Assembly: GCA_022795075.1 (NCBI GenBank)
Contig: JAAWGB010000017.1
Location: forward strand, 1 to 35,184
Direction: 5' to 3'
Source of the DNA: Clostridia bacterium
GTDB lineage: Bacteria > Bacillota > Clostridia > TANB77 > CAG-508
Length of the DNA stretch: 35,184 nucleotides
Positions within the stretch are counted from its first letter, which is position 1; every line of letters starts with the position of its first letter. The position numbers were made by a program, and so were the translations under genes. A model generated the notes under the pieces. It saw only the letters and a program-made list of their open reading frames with translations, had not been told where the DNA came from and ran no database searches. Below are positions 1 to 8,105 of the stretch, in pieces.

Positions 1-19
1 AAAGTATTTCGTAATTAGA

Positions 20-93
20 AAATGTTAGAAAGTATTTTAGGAGAATCTCAAAAATCCCTTTTTGAGAGGTGCCTAAAATACTTCCTTACATTT
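20..93. repeat. 74-nt imperfect hairpin
   Basis: Arms AAGTATTTTAGG and CCTAAAATACTT are exact complements. An inner pair, TCTCAAAAA with TTTTTGAGA, extends the stem, and the outer bases (aaatgt / acattt) also pair. No run of T follows, so it is not a simple rho-independent terminator. It may be the folded end of a transcript entering from outside the window, or a small repeat element. No gene is visible in 1-498. Confidence 0.6.
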
Positions 94-183
94 ACTATTA
101 CAAATAGCTTGACAGACTTGTCTGTTTTATTTGAGTATTTTTTTGCCTTTTAGAGTTACAGTTCATTGAAAATAAATTAGATG

Positions 184-377
184 ATTCAAAGACTACAATA
201 ACAATATTGATTCGGATTTTCGGTTACCCTACATGACGCTAAGAAATATTAAAAATACAGGTGAACGATACTTAGAAAACAGGATCCTTTCACCTGTATT
301 TTAAATATTTCTAAAGCTATTTTAGGTCACATTCAAATCCAAACAATATTGTTATTGTTATCTTTGTAAGTTTGAAT
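184..377. repeat. 194-nt long imperfect inverted repeat (foldback or MITE-like)
   Basis: Three nested arms pair across one centre. ATTCAAA (184-190) pairs with TTTGAAT (371-377). ACAATAACAATATTG (195-209) pairs exactly with 344-358. A third arm around 238-265, with core AATACAGGTGAA, pairs with 289-317, leaving a loop of about 23 nt. I see no target-site duplication and no open reading frame. It could be a non-autonomous foldback element or a long structured RNA leader ahead of pfkA. Confidence 0.65.
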
Positions 378-437
378 GGTGCTAGTAAAAATAGTAAACT
401 TTTTTATGACAGATAATGAAAAAATATCCAAAAACTG

Positions 438-465
438 TTGTAAAAATTTTTATAATTGGTATAAT
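438..465 (+). promoter_or_regulatory. SigA-type promoter of pfkA
   Basis: TTGTAA (438-443) and TATAAT (460-465) are separated by 16 bp. TG at 457-458 makes an extended -10 element. The pfkA start lies 34 nt downstream. Confidence 0.7.
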
Positions 466-498
466 AAGTAATAAAGAAATAGTTAAGGAGGATTTTTC

Positions 499-1644
499 AT
501 GTTAAAGAAAGTAGGAATATTAGCAAATGGTGGAGACGTATCAGGATTTAATGCAGTTATTCGAGCAATTGTAAAAACAGCCGAAAATCATGGCATAGAA
601 TGTTATGGAATAATGGATGGATACAATGGATTAATAAAAAAAGACTTTGCCTTATTAACAACAGCAGCAAATGGAGAAGCAACAGGAATCTTACCAAAAG
701 GAGGATCCATTATAGGTTCTTCTACAAATGCCAATTTATTTAACTATAAAATAAAAAAAGAAGACGGTAGTGTAGAATACAAAGACGTATCAGACCAAGC
801 TATAGAAAATATTAAAGAATTTGGATTTGACTGTATTTTTACATTAGGAGGAGATGGAACACAAAAATCTGCAAGAGATTTTTCAACCAAAGGAGTTAAC
901 GTAATAGGTGTGCCAAAAACCATAGACAATGATGTAGCTTGTACAGAAATTACATTTGGATACAATACCGCTGTATCGGTAGCAATGGAGGCATTAGATA
1001 GGTTGCACACAACAGGAGCAACCCATCATAGAATTATGGTATTAGAAGTAATGGGAAGATATGCTGGGTGGATTGCCTTAGAAGCAGCCATAGCAGGAGG
1101 AGCAGATGTAGCCTTAATACCAGAAATTCCTTATGATATTAACAAAGTAGCCGAAAAAATCGAAAACAGAAAAAAAAGAGGAAAGAACTTTAGTGTAGTA
1201 GTTGTAGCAGAAGGAGCCAAACCACAAGGAGGAGAAATAACCATTATGGGAACAAGAGATAATGGAGCAGGAGTAGATAATACTAAATTAGGTGGAATTG
1301 GACAAGTAGTAGCTACACAATTACAAGAAATGACAGGCTTAGAAGCAAGAAATACAACCTTAGGATATATGCAAAGAGGAGGAACACCAACAGCATTTGA
1401 CAGAGTGCTTTCAACCAAATATGGAACCAAAGCAATGGAACTAGCAATAGAAGGAAAATTTGGAACATTAGCCATTATAAAAAATGGAAAATTAGATTCT
1501 GTATCATTAGAAGAAGTAGTAGGAAAAAACACCAAAATAGGTGCTGTATCAGGAAATACCGAAGAAAGTAATTTAAGAAGAATTACAATGGATGACGATT
1601 TAATTGTAACAGCAAGAAACATTGGAATCAATTTAGGAGATTAA
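499..1644 (+). CDS. pfkA: 6-phosphofructokinase (phosphoryl donor uncertain)
   Basis: The product phosphorylates fructose 6-phosphate to fructose 1,6-bisphosphate in cytosolic glycolysis. Motifs of the PFK family are visible: GGDVSGFN (11-18) near the phosphoryl-donor site, GGDGT (117-121), PKTIDND (139-145) with the catalytic aspartates, MGR (185-187) and QRGG (292-295). At the two positions that separate donor classes it has Gly in GGDGT, as in ATP enzymes, but Lys in PKTIDND, as in pyrophosphate enzymes. This is the mixed (group III) pattern, so ATP or PPi use cannot be read from sequence. At 381 aa it is longer than the ~320-aa bacterial ATP-PFK. AAGGAGG at 485-491 fixes the start. No terminator separates it from the next gene. 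Confidence 0.95.
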   Translation: MLKKVGILANGGDVSGFNAVIRAIVKTAENHGIECYGIMDGYNGLIKKDFALLTTAANGEATGILPKGGSIIGSSTNANLFNYKIKKEDGSVEYKDVSDQAIENIKEFGFDCIFTLGGDGTQKSARDFSTKGVNVIGVPKTIDNDVACTEITFGYNTAVSVAMEALDRLHTTGATHHRIMVLEVMGRYAGWIALEAAIAGGADVALIPEIPYDINKVAEKIENRKKRGKNFSVVVVAEGAKPQGGEITIMGTRDNGAGVDNTKLGGIGQVVATQLQEMTGLEARNTTLGYMQRGGTPTAFDRVLSTKYGTKAMELAIEGKFGTLAIIKNGKLDSVSLEEVVGKNTKIGAVSGNTEESNLRRITMDDDLIVTARNIGINLGD

Positions 1645-1727
1645 AGTAAAACTAAATTTTACAAAGAAAAAATTAGATTTTAACCCTTAAAATAAAAAAA
1701 TAAGAAATAAAAATAGGAGGAAAACAA

Positions 1728-2384
1728 ATGAATAAAAATCAAAAAACAGCTTTTATAATTGTAGCAATTGTTGCAATATTTGCCATAATAGGAGGAATTA
1801 TTTGGTGGACATCTAGTAAAACTGGAGAAAACACCATGTTAGATGGACAAAAATCTAAAGTAAGCAAGTTATATCAAGAACTAGAGAAAAAATCAACTTA
1901 TTGTGTTACAACCAAATCAAATAATGATGAAGAAGTTTACTATGCTACAAAAGATAATCAAGCTTATATAAAATTAAGTTCACAAGGAGAAAAAATAGAA
2001 GAATTACTAATAAAAGAAGGAACTACTTATTTATTAGTAGAAGACCAAAAAAAATATTATACCTATGAAAATAATGAAATGGATTTAAAAATGATACTTC
2101 GTCAATTAGAAGAAGCAAAAAATAAACAATATACCCAAGGAAAAGAAAAAATAGATGGAAAAGACTATCAATACGAAGAATATGAACAAACAGCAGATTT
2201 CTTGATAAAAGCAATTTCAACAGAAGATGAAGAAAAAGCAAAAACAAGATTTTACTTTGAAGGAGACAAATTAGTCTATATCAAAACAATCATAGAAGAT
2301 GAACAAGAACTATTAAAAGTAGATATATCCAATCAAGTAGATGAAAAATTATTTGAAATACCATCTGATTATCAATCAGAATAA
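1728..2384 (+). CDS. Membrane-anchored hypothetical protein (LolA/LppX-like in character)
   Basis: This 218-aa protein has a short basic N-terminus, one hydrophobic segment (about 8-27) and a hydrophilic extracytoplasmic domain rich in Lys, Glu and Tyr. There is no lipobox cysteine, so the helix probably stays as an anchor. Alternating beta-like stretches with a YYATKDNQAYIKL-type pattern recall LolA/LppX-fold proteins that bind lipids or measure polymer conformation, but I recognise no diagnostic motif. AGGAGG lies just upstream of the ATG. It sits between pfkA and valS on the same strand and may be co-transcribed. Function unknown. Confidence 0.8.
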   Translation: MNKNQKTAFIIVAIVAIFAIIGGIIWWTSSKTGENTMLDGQKSKVSKLYQELEKKSTYCVTTKSNNDEEVYYATKDNQAYIKLSSQGEKIEELLIKEGTTYLLVEDQKKYYTYENNEMDLKMILRQLEEAKNKQYTQGKEKIDGKDYQYEEYEQTADFLIKAISTEDEEKAKTRFYFEGDKLVYIKTIIEDEQELLKVDISNQVDEKLFEIPSDYQSE

Positions 2385-2435
2385 AAAATTAAGAATCAAT
2401 AAAAAGTCGAAAAAAGGAAGATGAGGCGAAATAAA

Positions 2436-5087
2436 ATGATGAATGACAAATATAATCCAAAAGATTTTGAAGAAAAACGATACAAACAATGGGAAGAAAA
2501 AGGATATTTTAAACCAAGTATGGATAAAACCAAAGAAAGTTATTGTATTATGATGCCCCCTCCAAATGTAACTGGAAAGTTACATATGGGGCATGCTTTA
2601 GATGATACCATACAAGATATCTTAATTCGTTTTAAAAGAATGCAAGGATATAACACGTTGTGGCTTCCAGGTACAGATCATGCTTCTATATCAACAGAGA
2701 TGAAAGTTGTCCAAAAATTAAAAGCAGAAGGAAAAACAAAATATGACTTAGGAAGAGAAAAATTCATAGAAGAAGCATGGGATTGGACTCATCTATATGG
2801 AGGAACCATCCAAGAACAACAACGAAAATTAGGCTGTTCTTGTGACTGGGATAGAAGAAGATTTACTTTAGATGAAGGCTTATCAGAGGCAGTTTTGGAG
2901 CAATTTGTAGCCTTATATAACAAAGGGCTTATCTATAAAGGAAAACGAATGGTAAATTGGTGTACAAACTGTAACACCTCTATATCAGATGCAGAAGTAG
3001 AATATAAAGAAGAAAACTCACACTTATGGCATATTCGTTACCAAATAAAAGGAGAAAATCAATACATAATAGTAGCAACAACTAGACCTGAAACCATGTT
3101 AGGAGATACCGCAGTAGCTGTTCATCCAGAAGATGAAAGGTATAAAGATTACATCGGAAAGACTTGTATTTTGCCAATTATGGATAAAGAAATTCCAATT
3201 ATAGCTGATTCTTTTGTAGAAAAAGAATTTGGAACAGGTGCAGTAAAAATCACACCAGCACATGATATGAATGATTATCAAGCAGGACTAAGACATAACT
3301 TAGAAATAATAGAAGTATTTGATGAAAACTTTAAAATGGGAAATCTTGTACCAGCATACAAAGGAATGGATTTACTAGAAGCAAGACAAAAAATTGTACA
3401 AAAATTAAAAGAAATAGGAGCCTTAGTAAAAGAAGAAGAATACACACACAATGTAGGAAAATGTGAAAGATGTAAAAATACAATTGAACCGAAAATTTCT
3501 GAGCAATGGTTTGTTAAAATGAAAGAATTAGCCAAACCAGCTATTCAAGCAGTAAAAACAGATGCCATCAAATTTGTACCAAAAAGATATGAAAAAACCT
3601 ATTTTAATTGGATGGAAAATATTCAAGACTGGTGTATATCTAGACAATTATGGTGGGGACATCAAATACCAGCTTATTATTGTGAAGAATGTGAACATAT
3701 AAATGTAGCTAAAACTAAACCAGCACAATGTGAAAAATGTGGTTCAAAGAACTTAAAACAAGATGCTGATACATTAGATACATGGTTTAGTTCAGCCTTA
3801 TGGCCATTTTCAACACTTGGTTGGCCAAACAAACAAGCAGAGGACTTACAAACTTTCTATCCAACCAATGTATTAGTAACAGGATATGATATTATCTTTT
3901 TCTGGGTAGCAAGAATGGTATTTTCAGGACTAGAATCTATGGGAGAAAAACCATTTAGTGATGTTTTAATTCATGGAATTGTAAGAGATAGCCAAGGAAG
4001 AAAAATGTCAAAGACATTAGGAAATGGTGTTGATCCAATTGAAGTAATTGAACAATATAGTGCAGATGCCTTAAGATTTTCTGTTTTATCAGGAACAACT
4101 ATGGGAAATGATATTCGTTATATGCCAGAAAAATTAGATCAAGCCTCCAATTTTGCCAATAAAATTTGGAATGCAGCTAAATTTGTCATTAATAATATAC
4201 CAAACGAAGAAAAAGTAAAAGAATATTGTAAAAAAGTATATAACCATCAAACGCACCAATATAATGCACAATTGTTGACTTTAGAAGATAAATGGATCAT
4301 CAACAAATTAGACAAATTAATATCAGAAATAACCAGGAATATGGAAAGTTATGATTTAGGAATTGCCTTAGATAAAATCTATAACTTTATTTGGAATGAA
4401 TTTTGCGATTGGTATATTGAGATGGTAAAAAATAGAATTTATAGTGAAGAAGAAGATGTAAAAATTGCGGTAAGTGATATTTTAAACCATGTATTAAGAA
4501 CAACTATGAAATTATTACATCCATTTATGCCATTTGTAACTTCTGAAGTTTATGCTAATTTAGTACAATATAGTGATAAAGAGTTAATGGTTTCAAGTTG
4601 GCCAAAAGTAAAATCAGAATTTGTATTTGAAAAAGAAGAACAAACAATTGAAAAAATAAAAGAAATCATTGTTGAAATACGAAATATTAGAGCTAGCAAA
4701 AATATTCATCCATCCAAAAAAGCAGATTTGATAGTTGTTACACAAGAATATGCAGACCAAATAGAAGAAGCAAAGGAATTTTTATTAAAATTAGGATTTG
4801 GAAAAAATCTTATCATTCAAAAAGATAAAAATGGAATTCCAAAAGATAGTATTCAAATTGTAACAGATGGAATCGAATTATATATGCCATTAGAAGGACT
4901 AATTGACAAAGAAGAACAACAAAAAAGACAAAAAGAAGAAAAACAAAAGCTAGAACAAGAAATTGCAAGATGTGAAAAAATGCTTTCTAATCCAGGTTTT
5001 ATCAAGCAAGCACCACAAGCTAAAATTGAGGAAGAAAGAGCAAAATTAGAAAAGTATCAAGCAATGCTTGAAAAAATCACAAAATAA
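2436..5087 (+). CDS. valS: Valyl-tRNA synthetase
   Basis: This class I aminoacyl-tRNA synthetase charges tRNA-Val in the cytosol. The HIGH-type motif appears as HMGH after PPPNVTGKL, and the KMSKS-type loop appears as KMSKTLG. The CP1 editing domain (TTRPETMLGDTAVAVHP) removes mischarged Thr. CxxC pairs around CEECEHI and CEKCGSK are consistent with a zinc site. The C-terminal ~70 residues form the Lys/Glu-rich coiled coil typical of ValRS. The length, about 883 aa, is normal. An upstream in-frame ATG at 2421 touches its own SD, while GATGAGG at 2420-2426 suits 2436 or 2439, giving an N-terminus MMNDKYNPKDFEEKRY. No T-box leader is visible in the 51 bp upstream. Confidence 0.97.
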   Translation: MMNDKYNPKDFEEKRYKQWEEKGYFKPSMDKTKESYCIMMPPPNVTGKLHMGHALDDTIQDILIRFKRMQGYNTLWLPGTDHASISTEMKVVQKLKAEGKTKYDLGREKFIEEAWDWTHLYGGTIQEQQRKLGCSCDWDRRRFTLDEGLSEAVLEQFVALYNKGLIYKGKRMVNWCTNCNTSISDAEVEYKEENSHLWHIRYQIKGENQYIIVATTRPETMLGDTAVAVHPEDERYKDYIGKTCILPIMDKEIPIIADSFVEKEFGTGAVKITPAHDMNDYQAGLRHNLEIIEVFDENFKMGNLVPAYKGMDLLEARQKIVQKLKEIGALVKEEEYTHNVGKCERCKNTIEPKISEQWFVKMKELAKPAIQAVKTDAIKFVPKRYEKTYFNWMENIQDWCISRQLWWGHQIPAYYCEECEHINVAKTKPAQCEKCGSKNLKQDADTLDTWFSSALWPFSTLGWPNKQAEDLQTFYPTNVLVTGYDIIFFWVARMVFSGLESMGEKPFSDVLIHGIVRDSQGRKMSKTLGNGVDPIEVIEQYSADALRFSVLSGTTMGNDIRYMPEKLDQASNFANKIWNAAKFVINNIPNEEKVKEYCKKVYNHQTHQYNAQLLTLEDKWIINKLDKLISEITRNMESYDLGIALDKIYNFIWNEFCDWYIEMVKNRIYSEEEDVKIAVSDILNHVLRTTMKLLHPFMPFVTSEVYANLVQYSDKELMVSSWPKVKSEFVFEKEEQTIEKIKEIIVEIRNIRASKNIHPSKKADLIVVTQEYADQIEEAKEFLLKLGFGKNLIIQKDKNGIPKDSIQIVTDGIELYMPLEGLIDKEEQQKRQKEEKQKLEQEIARCEKMLSNPGFIKQAPQAKIEEERAKLEKYQAMLEKITK

Positions 5088-5095
5088 AAAGTAAG

Positions 5096-5153
5096 AAGAG
5101 TATTAAAATGAACAAGTTTTAAGAAAAGTTCAAAGTAAGATACTCTTTTTTTT
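5096..5153 (+). terminator. Rho-independent terminator after valS
   Basis: AAGAGTAT (5096-5103) pairs with ATACTCTT (5140-5147). A second inner pairing and a run of T follow. It ends the pfkA-valS transcript. Confidence 0.75.
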
Positions 5154-5194
5154 ATTACTTATGTATCAATTCTATTACGTTTTTATGACAACTA

Positions 5195-5227
5195 TTGACA
5201 ATACTATCTATTATGATATTATATAAT
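5195..5227 (+). promoter_or_regulatory. Candidate SigA promoter
   Basis: An exact TTGACA (5195-5200) is followed by an AT-rich stretch with TATATA (5220-5225) and TATAAT (5222-5227). The spacing of 19-21 bp is longer than ideal, so the exact -10 is uncertain. It lies 31 nt before the next start codon. Confidence 0.5.
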
Positions 5228-5257
5228 TAGATTATAACTAAATATTAGGAGGAAACA

Positions 5258-5410
5258 ATGGAAAATTATACCAAAACCCTTATTATAGATGGAAAATTAA
5301 TTAATTTAGATAAAATGCCAATCGAAGAATTGGAAAAAATACAAAAAGATTTAGCAAAAAGAGAAAAAGAAATTACACAAAAAATAGAAAAAGCATTAGA
5401 AAATTACTAA
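5258..5410 (+). CDS. 50-aa hypothetical coiled-coil protein
   Basis: The ATG follows AGGAGG with 7-nt spacing, and the frame stays open for 50 residues to TAA. The N-terminal part (KTLIIDGKLINLDKMP) looks like a short beta hairpin. The rest (IEELEKIQKDLAKREKEI) is a heptad-like helix. It lies directly upstream of, and probably in one operon with, the repeat-containing coiled-coil gene at 5432. No family recognised. Its helix resembles small oligomerisation proteins, but a function cannot be assigned. Confidence 0.7.
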   Translation: MENYTKTLIIDGKLINLDKMPIEELEKIQKDLAKREKEITQKIEKALENY

Positions 5411-5431
5411 AGAGTAAAAGGAGGAAAAGAC

Positions 5432-6877
5432 GTGGAAGAATTAATTGATGAAGATAAGAAATTAGTAATAGAAAATGAAGAAGTAAATAATGGGGACAAG
5501 AAAGTAGAAAAAGAAGATGAAGAAAAAAAGATAACAAAAAGGGATATATTAAATTTATTAAAAGAACGTAGAGAAATTCGTAAAAATAATAGACAGATAA
5601 CTGCTACTATTTGTCTTATACAGGGAAAAAGAAAAATCAATGGAATAGAAGATAAGGTAACTGAAGTAACAAATGATATGGTTGAACAAGCAAAAATGTA
5701 TGGGAAAAAGGCTGAAAGAATGGCAAAAACTATAGAGAGAAACTATATAGACAAGAAAAGAGAAGTAGCAGAAGCTTATACAAACAAAAAAGCAGAAATA
5801 GCACAAGCTTATACAAACAAAAAAGCAGAAGTAGTACAAGCTTATACAAACAAAAAAACAGAAGTAGCACAAGCTTATACAAACAAAAAAACAGAAATAG
5901 CACAAGCTTATACAAATAAAAAAACAGAAATAGCACAAGCTTATACAAACAAAAAAACAGAAATAGCACAAGCTTATACAAATAAAAAAGCAGAATTAAC
6001 ACAAGCTTATACAAACAAAAAAGCAGAATTAACACAAGCTTATACAAACAAAAAAGCAGAATTAACAGAAACTTATATAAATAGGAAAGAAGAAAAACAA
6101 AATATAATACAAGAATATAAAAATGCCTTAGAAACAATAGAAAAAGAATATGTAGAAAGAGAAGAATTTATTATAGAAAATAGAGGAAGATTTGAAAAAG
6201 CACAAGAAGAATCAGTTCTAAAAGAATTAGAACTAAGAGAAAAAAGAGATAAAATAAGGGAAACTCCTGAATATGCTGAACATGTAATAAAAGAAGAACA
6301 ATGGTTAAAAGAAGCTCTTCAAGAAAACAATTTAGATACTCTGCAAGAGAAAAAGAAAAAGTATGAAGAATTAAAAGCACAAAACCCATTAACAGAATAT
6401 GATGAAAAAATAAAAGAAGAAAAAGAAAGAAGAAAAAAAATTACAGATTTTATTGAAAAATGTGATAATGTATTATTAGAATGCGAAAAAGAAAAAGAGG
6501 AAAGTATAAGCCAAGCAACAAAAAATAAAAAGAATCAATTAGTGGAAAATAAGCAAAATGTATTTCAAAAAGTAATGGGTGGTATTTTCTATAAAATAAA
6601 TGGAATGAAAAAATTTGCAAGTAAAGTAATTGGTGAATTGGAAGAAAAAGTATATGATATAAACAATAAAACATTACCAGCTGTTAGAGAAAAAATATCA
6701 GATGGAATTGATAAATCCATTGAAGATATCAAACAAACTTGCACACAAATAGCAGATAACACAATGAAAATGGCAGAAGATAAATTAACCCAATCAATAG
6801 AAAAAGCAAAACAAGTAAATGTTAAAAGAAAAGGAAAATTTGATGTATTAATGGGAGAAACAGAAGGCCAAAGATAA
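5432..6877 (+). CDS. Long coiled-coil protein with ten 11-residue repeats
   Basis: The start is GTG with AAGGAGG at 5418-5424. The 481-aa product is highly charged, almost all helical, and has no signal peptide or membrane segment. Residues 113-222 are ten tandem 11-residue units of the form AQAYTNKKAEI. An eleven-residue (hendecad) period favours a right-handed or straight coiled coil, as in some filament-like and lipid-contacting proteins. After the repeats come Glu/Lys-rich helices and a C-terminal amphipathic part (residues ~370-450, FYKINGMKKFASKVIGELEEK) that might contact membranes. It is followed by a strong terminator. Function unknown; a cytoskeletal or scaffold role is only inference. 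Confidence 0.8.
   Translation: MEELIDEDKKLVIENEEVNNGDKKVEKEDEEKKITKRDILNLLKERREIRKNNRQITATICLIQGKRKINGIEDKVTEVTNDMVEQAKMYGKKAERMAKTIERNYIDKKREVAEAYTNKKAEIAQAYTNKKAEVVQAYTNKKTEVAQAYTNKKTEIAQAYTNKKTEIAQAYTNKKTEIAQAYTNKKAELTQAYTNKKAELTQAYTNKKAELTETYINRKEEKQNIIQEYKNALETIEKEYVEREEFIIENRGRFEKAQEESVLKELELREKRDKIRETPEYAEHVIKEEQWLKEALQENNLDTLQEKKKKYEELKAQNPLTEYDEKIKEEKERRKKITDFIEKCDNVLLECEKEKEESISQATKNKKNQLVENKQNVFQKVMGGIFYKINGMKKFASKVIGELEEKVYDINNKTLPAVREKISDGIDKSIEDIKQTCTQIADNTMKMAEDKLTQSIEKAKQVNVKRKGKFDVLMGETEGQR
5768..6097 (+). repeat. Ten tandem 33-bp coding repeats
   Basis: The 33-bp unit encodes AQAYTNKKAEI and repeats without gaps from 5768. The tenth unit is degenerate (TETYINRKEEK). Most units contain the same CAAGCTTATACAAA core, so the DNA itself is highly similar. 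Changes between units are mostly Ala/Thr and Ile/Val/Leu swaps. This looks like recent expansion by slippage or unequal recombination. Confidence 0.95.
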
Positions 6878-6897
6878 TTAATCAAATCGATAAAAAG

Positions 6898-6941
6898 CCT
6901 ACAAATATAAAACAAGAAAGTTTTATATTTGTAGGTTTTTG
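6898..6941 (+). terminator. Strong rho-independent terminator
   Basis: CCTACAAATATAAAAC pairs perfectly with GTTTTATATTTGTAGG across a 6-nt loop and is followed by TTTTTG. It ends the coiled-coil operon and isolates it from the sporulation block. Confidence 0.9.
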
Positions 6942-6998
6942 TTAGTATAGGAACTTTAAAATAAAAATATATTTAAAAATAAAATTTTAATTAAATTC

Positions 6999-7074
6999 TT
7001 GTCGAAAACTTCTAAACAATCGACAAAACTTCTAAAATTTTACTATTGGAAAAAAATGTAATTTGCATTATAAT
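6999..7074 (+). promoter_or_regulatory. spoIIA control region: paired Spo0A-type boxes and promoter
   Basis: TTGTCGAAAA (6999-7008) matches the Spo0A box core TGTCGAA. CAATCGACAA (7017-7026) is a second, inverted box (TTGTCGATTG on the other strand). The seven-base arms TTGTCGA and TCGACAA are exact inverted repeats. AAAACTTCTAAA follows each box (7005-7016 and 7025-7036), giving a direct repeat of 20 bp, about two helical turns. Downstream, TTGGAA (7046-7051) and TATAAT (7069-7074) are spaced 17 bp. The GGAAAAA part also resembles a SigH -35. Spo0A control of spoIIA is established in Bacillus and Clostridium. Confidence 0.7.
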
Positions 7075-7153
7075 AGAAAAAGAAAAACGAAAGAGAAGGA
7101 AAGTAAAAAAACACTCTTTCAAATAAAGCCAAATATAAAAGGAAGGAGTAAAT

Positions 7154-7477
7154 ATGGAAACAAAATTTTATGAAGAGGACAAGCTACTAATTTTCAAAAT
7201 AACAGAAGAAATAGATGATTGTAGTGTACAAAAGATAAGAAGGAGGGCTGATTATGAAATTGAAAGATATATGCCTAAAAGAGTTGTATTTGATTTTGAT
7301 AGTGTCACTTTCATGGATAGTGCAGGAATAGGGATGATAATAGGGCGATACAAATTTGCCAACATGATAGGAGCAAAATTAGAAGTAAGCAATTTAACAC
7401 AAAGTGTCAAAAGAATATTTGATATGAGTGGAATACTAAAACTAATACCAGTTGCACAAGACTTACAAAAAGCATAA
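7154..7477 (+). CDS. spoIIAA: Anti-sigma F factor antagonist SpoIIAA
   Basis: This 107-aa STAS-domain protein is the anti-anti-sigma factor of early sporulation. Dephosphorylated SpoIIAA binds SpoIIAB in the forespore and frees SigF. The phosphorylation site is visible as [12 protein letters not shown], with Ser56 the likely residue (Ser58 in B. subtilis). The segments [13 protein letters not shown] and [14 protein letters not shown] are typical of the family. The start is fixed by GGAAGGAG seven or so bases upstream. It is the first gene of the operon spoIIAA-spoIIAB-sigF. The gap to spoIIAB is unusually large (136 nt) and filled with repeats. Confidence 0.95.
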   Translation: METKFYEEDKLLIFKITEEIDDCSVQKIRRRADYEIERYMPKRVVFDFDSVTFMDSAGIGMIIGRYKFANMIGAKLEVSNLTQSVKRIFDMSGILKLIPVAQDLQKA

Positions 7478-7498
7478 AAGTAAAGGGATAAATTTAGA

Positions 7499-7576
7499 CC
7501 TGTCCCAAAAAACACATTTAGGGGTAATTGGGGACAGGCCCCAAACACACATCAAAGGAGAATCGGTGCCTGTCCC
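7499..7576. repeat. Small repeat cluster (CCTGTCCC units) inside the spoIIA operon
   Basis: CCTGTCCC occurs at 7499-7506 and 7569-7576, and its complement within GGGGACAGG at 7530-7538. Two copies run on into A-rich AAACACACA. The first two form a hairpin. The stretch is richer in G and C than the flanking genes. It appears to be an inserted small mobile or dispersed repeat that pushed spoIIAA and spoIIAB apart. Confidence 0.7.
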
Positions 7577-7613
7577 TAAACACACACCAAGAAAAAGAAA
7601 GGAAATTAGAAAG

Positions 7614-8090
7614 ATGAAAGATATTTTTGAAAATGAGATGAAATTGGAGTTTATTAGCAAGTCAAAAAATGAGGCTTTTGCTAGAGTGACAGTTGCAGCA
7701 TTTGCTTCACAATTAGATCCAACGATTGAAGAGTTGGCAGATATTAAGACTGCTGTTTCAGAGGCAGTGACAAATTGTATTATTCATGGTTATGAAAGTA
7801 AACAAGGAATTGTAAAGATAGTAGGTCATTTGAAGGAAAATGAGATTATTCTTGAAATTTCAGATAAAGGAAAAGGAATTGAAAATATTGATGTGGCAAA
7901 AGAACCGCTCTATACGACAAAGCCAAATTTAGAAAGGTCTGGTATGGGATTTACCATTATGGAAAGTTTTATGGATACCATGGAAATAGAGTCTATTGTT
8001 GGTTTAGGAACTAAGGTGACAATGAGCAAAAAGATAAGACCAAGAATAGAAACTGAAGAAGAAGATTTTTATATGATGACAAAAGATTAA
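7614..8090 (+). CDS. spoIIAB: Anti-sigma F factor and serine kinase SpoIIAB
   Basis: SpoIIAB holds SigF inactive and phosphorylates SpoIIAA with ATP. The GHKL ATPase fold is visible: the N box [11 protein letters not shown], the G1 box DKGKGI, and the GMGFTIM glycine motif before the C-terminus. At 158 aa it is slightly longer than the 146 aa of B. subtilis because of an acidic tail ([11 protein letters not shown]). The frame is open further upstream through the repeat cluster, but that part is not SpoIIAB-like. ATG 7614, preceded by AAAGGAAA, gives the conserved N-terminus [13 protein letters not shown]. Eight bases after its stop, the sigF start region begins with its own SD. Confidence 0.95.
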   Translation: MKDIFENEMKLEFISKSKNEAFARVTVAAFASQLDPTIEELADIKTAVSEAVTNCIIHGYESKQGIVKIVGHLKENEIILEISDKGKGIENIDVAKEPLYTTKPNLERSGMGFTIMESFMDTMEIESIVGLGTKVTMSKKIRPRIETEEEDFYMMTKD

Positions 8091-8105
8091 ATAAAGGGGT
8101 TTGGT

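Noticed and set aside
2385..2435. T-box leader before valS
   Set aside because: The gap is about 50 nt, too short for a T-box, and no specifier or antiterminator sequence is visible.
5768..6097. 33-bp direct repeats as a CRISPR array
   Set aside because: Units are contiguous without spacers and translate as an in-frame 11-residue protein repeat.
5558..6137. Antisense reading frames rich in Cys, Phe and Leu across the repeat region
   Set aside because: They mirror the sense-strand repeats, lack ribosome binding sites and have no plausible protein character.
7452..7613. N-terminal extension of SpoIIAB through the repeat cluster
   Set aside because: The extra 54 residues are repeat-derived, rich in Thr, Lys and Pro, and absent from the family. 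A good start lies at 7614.
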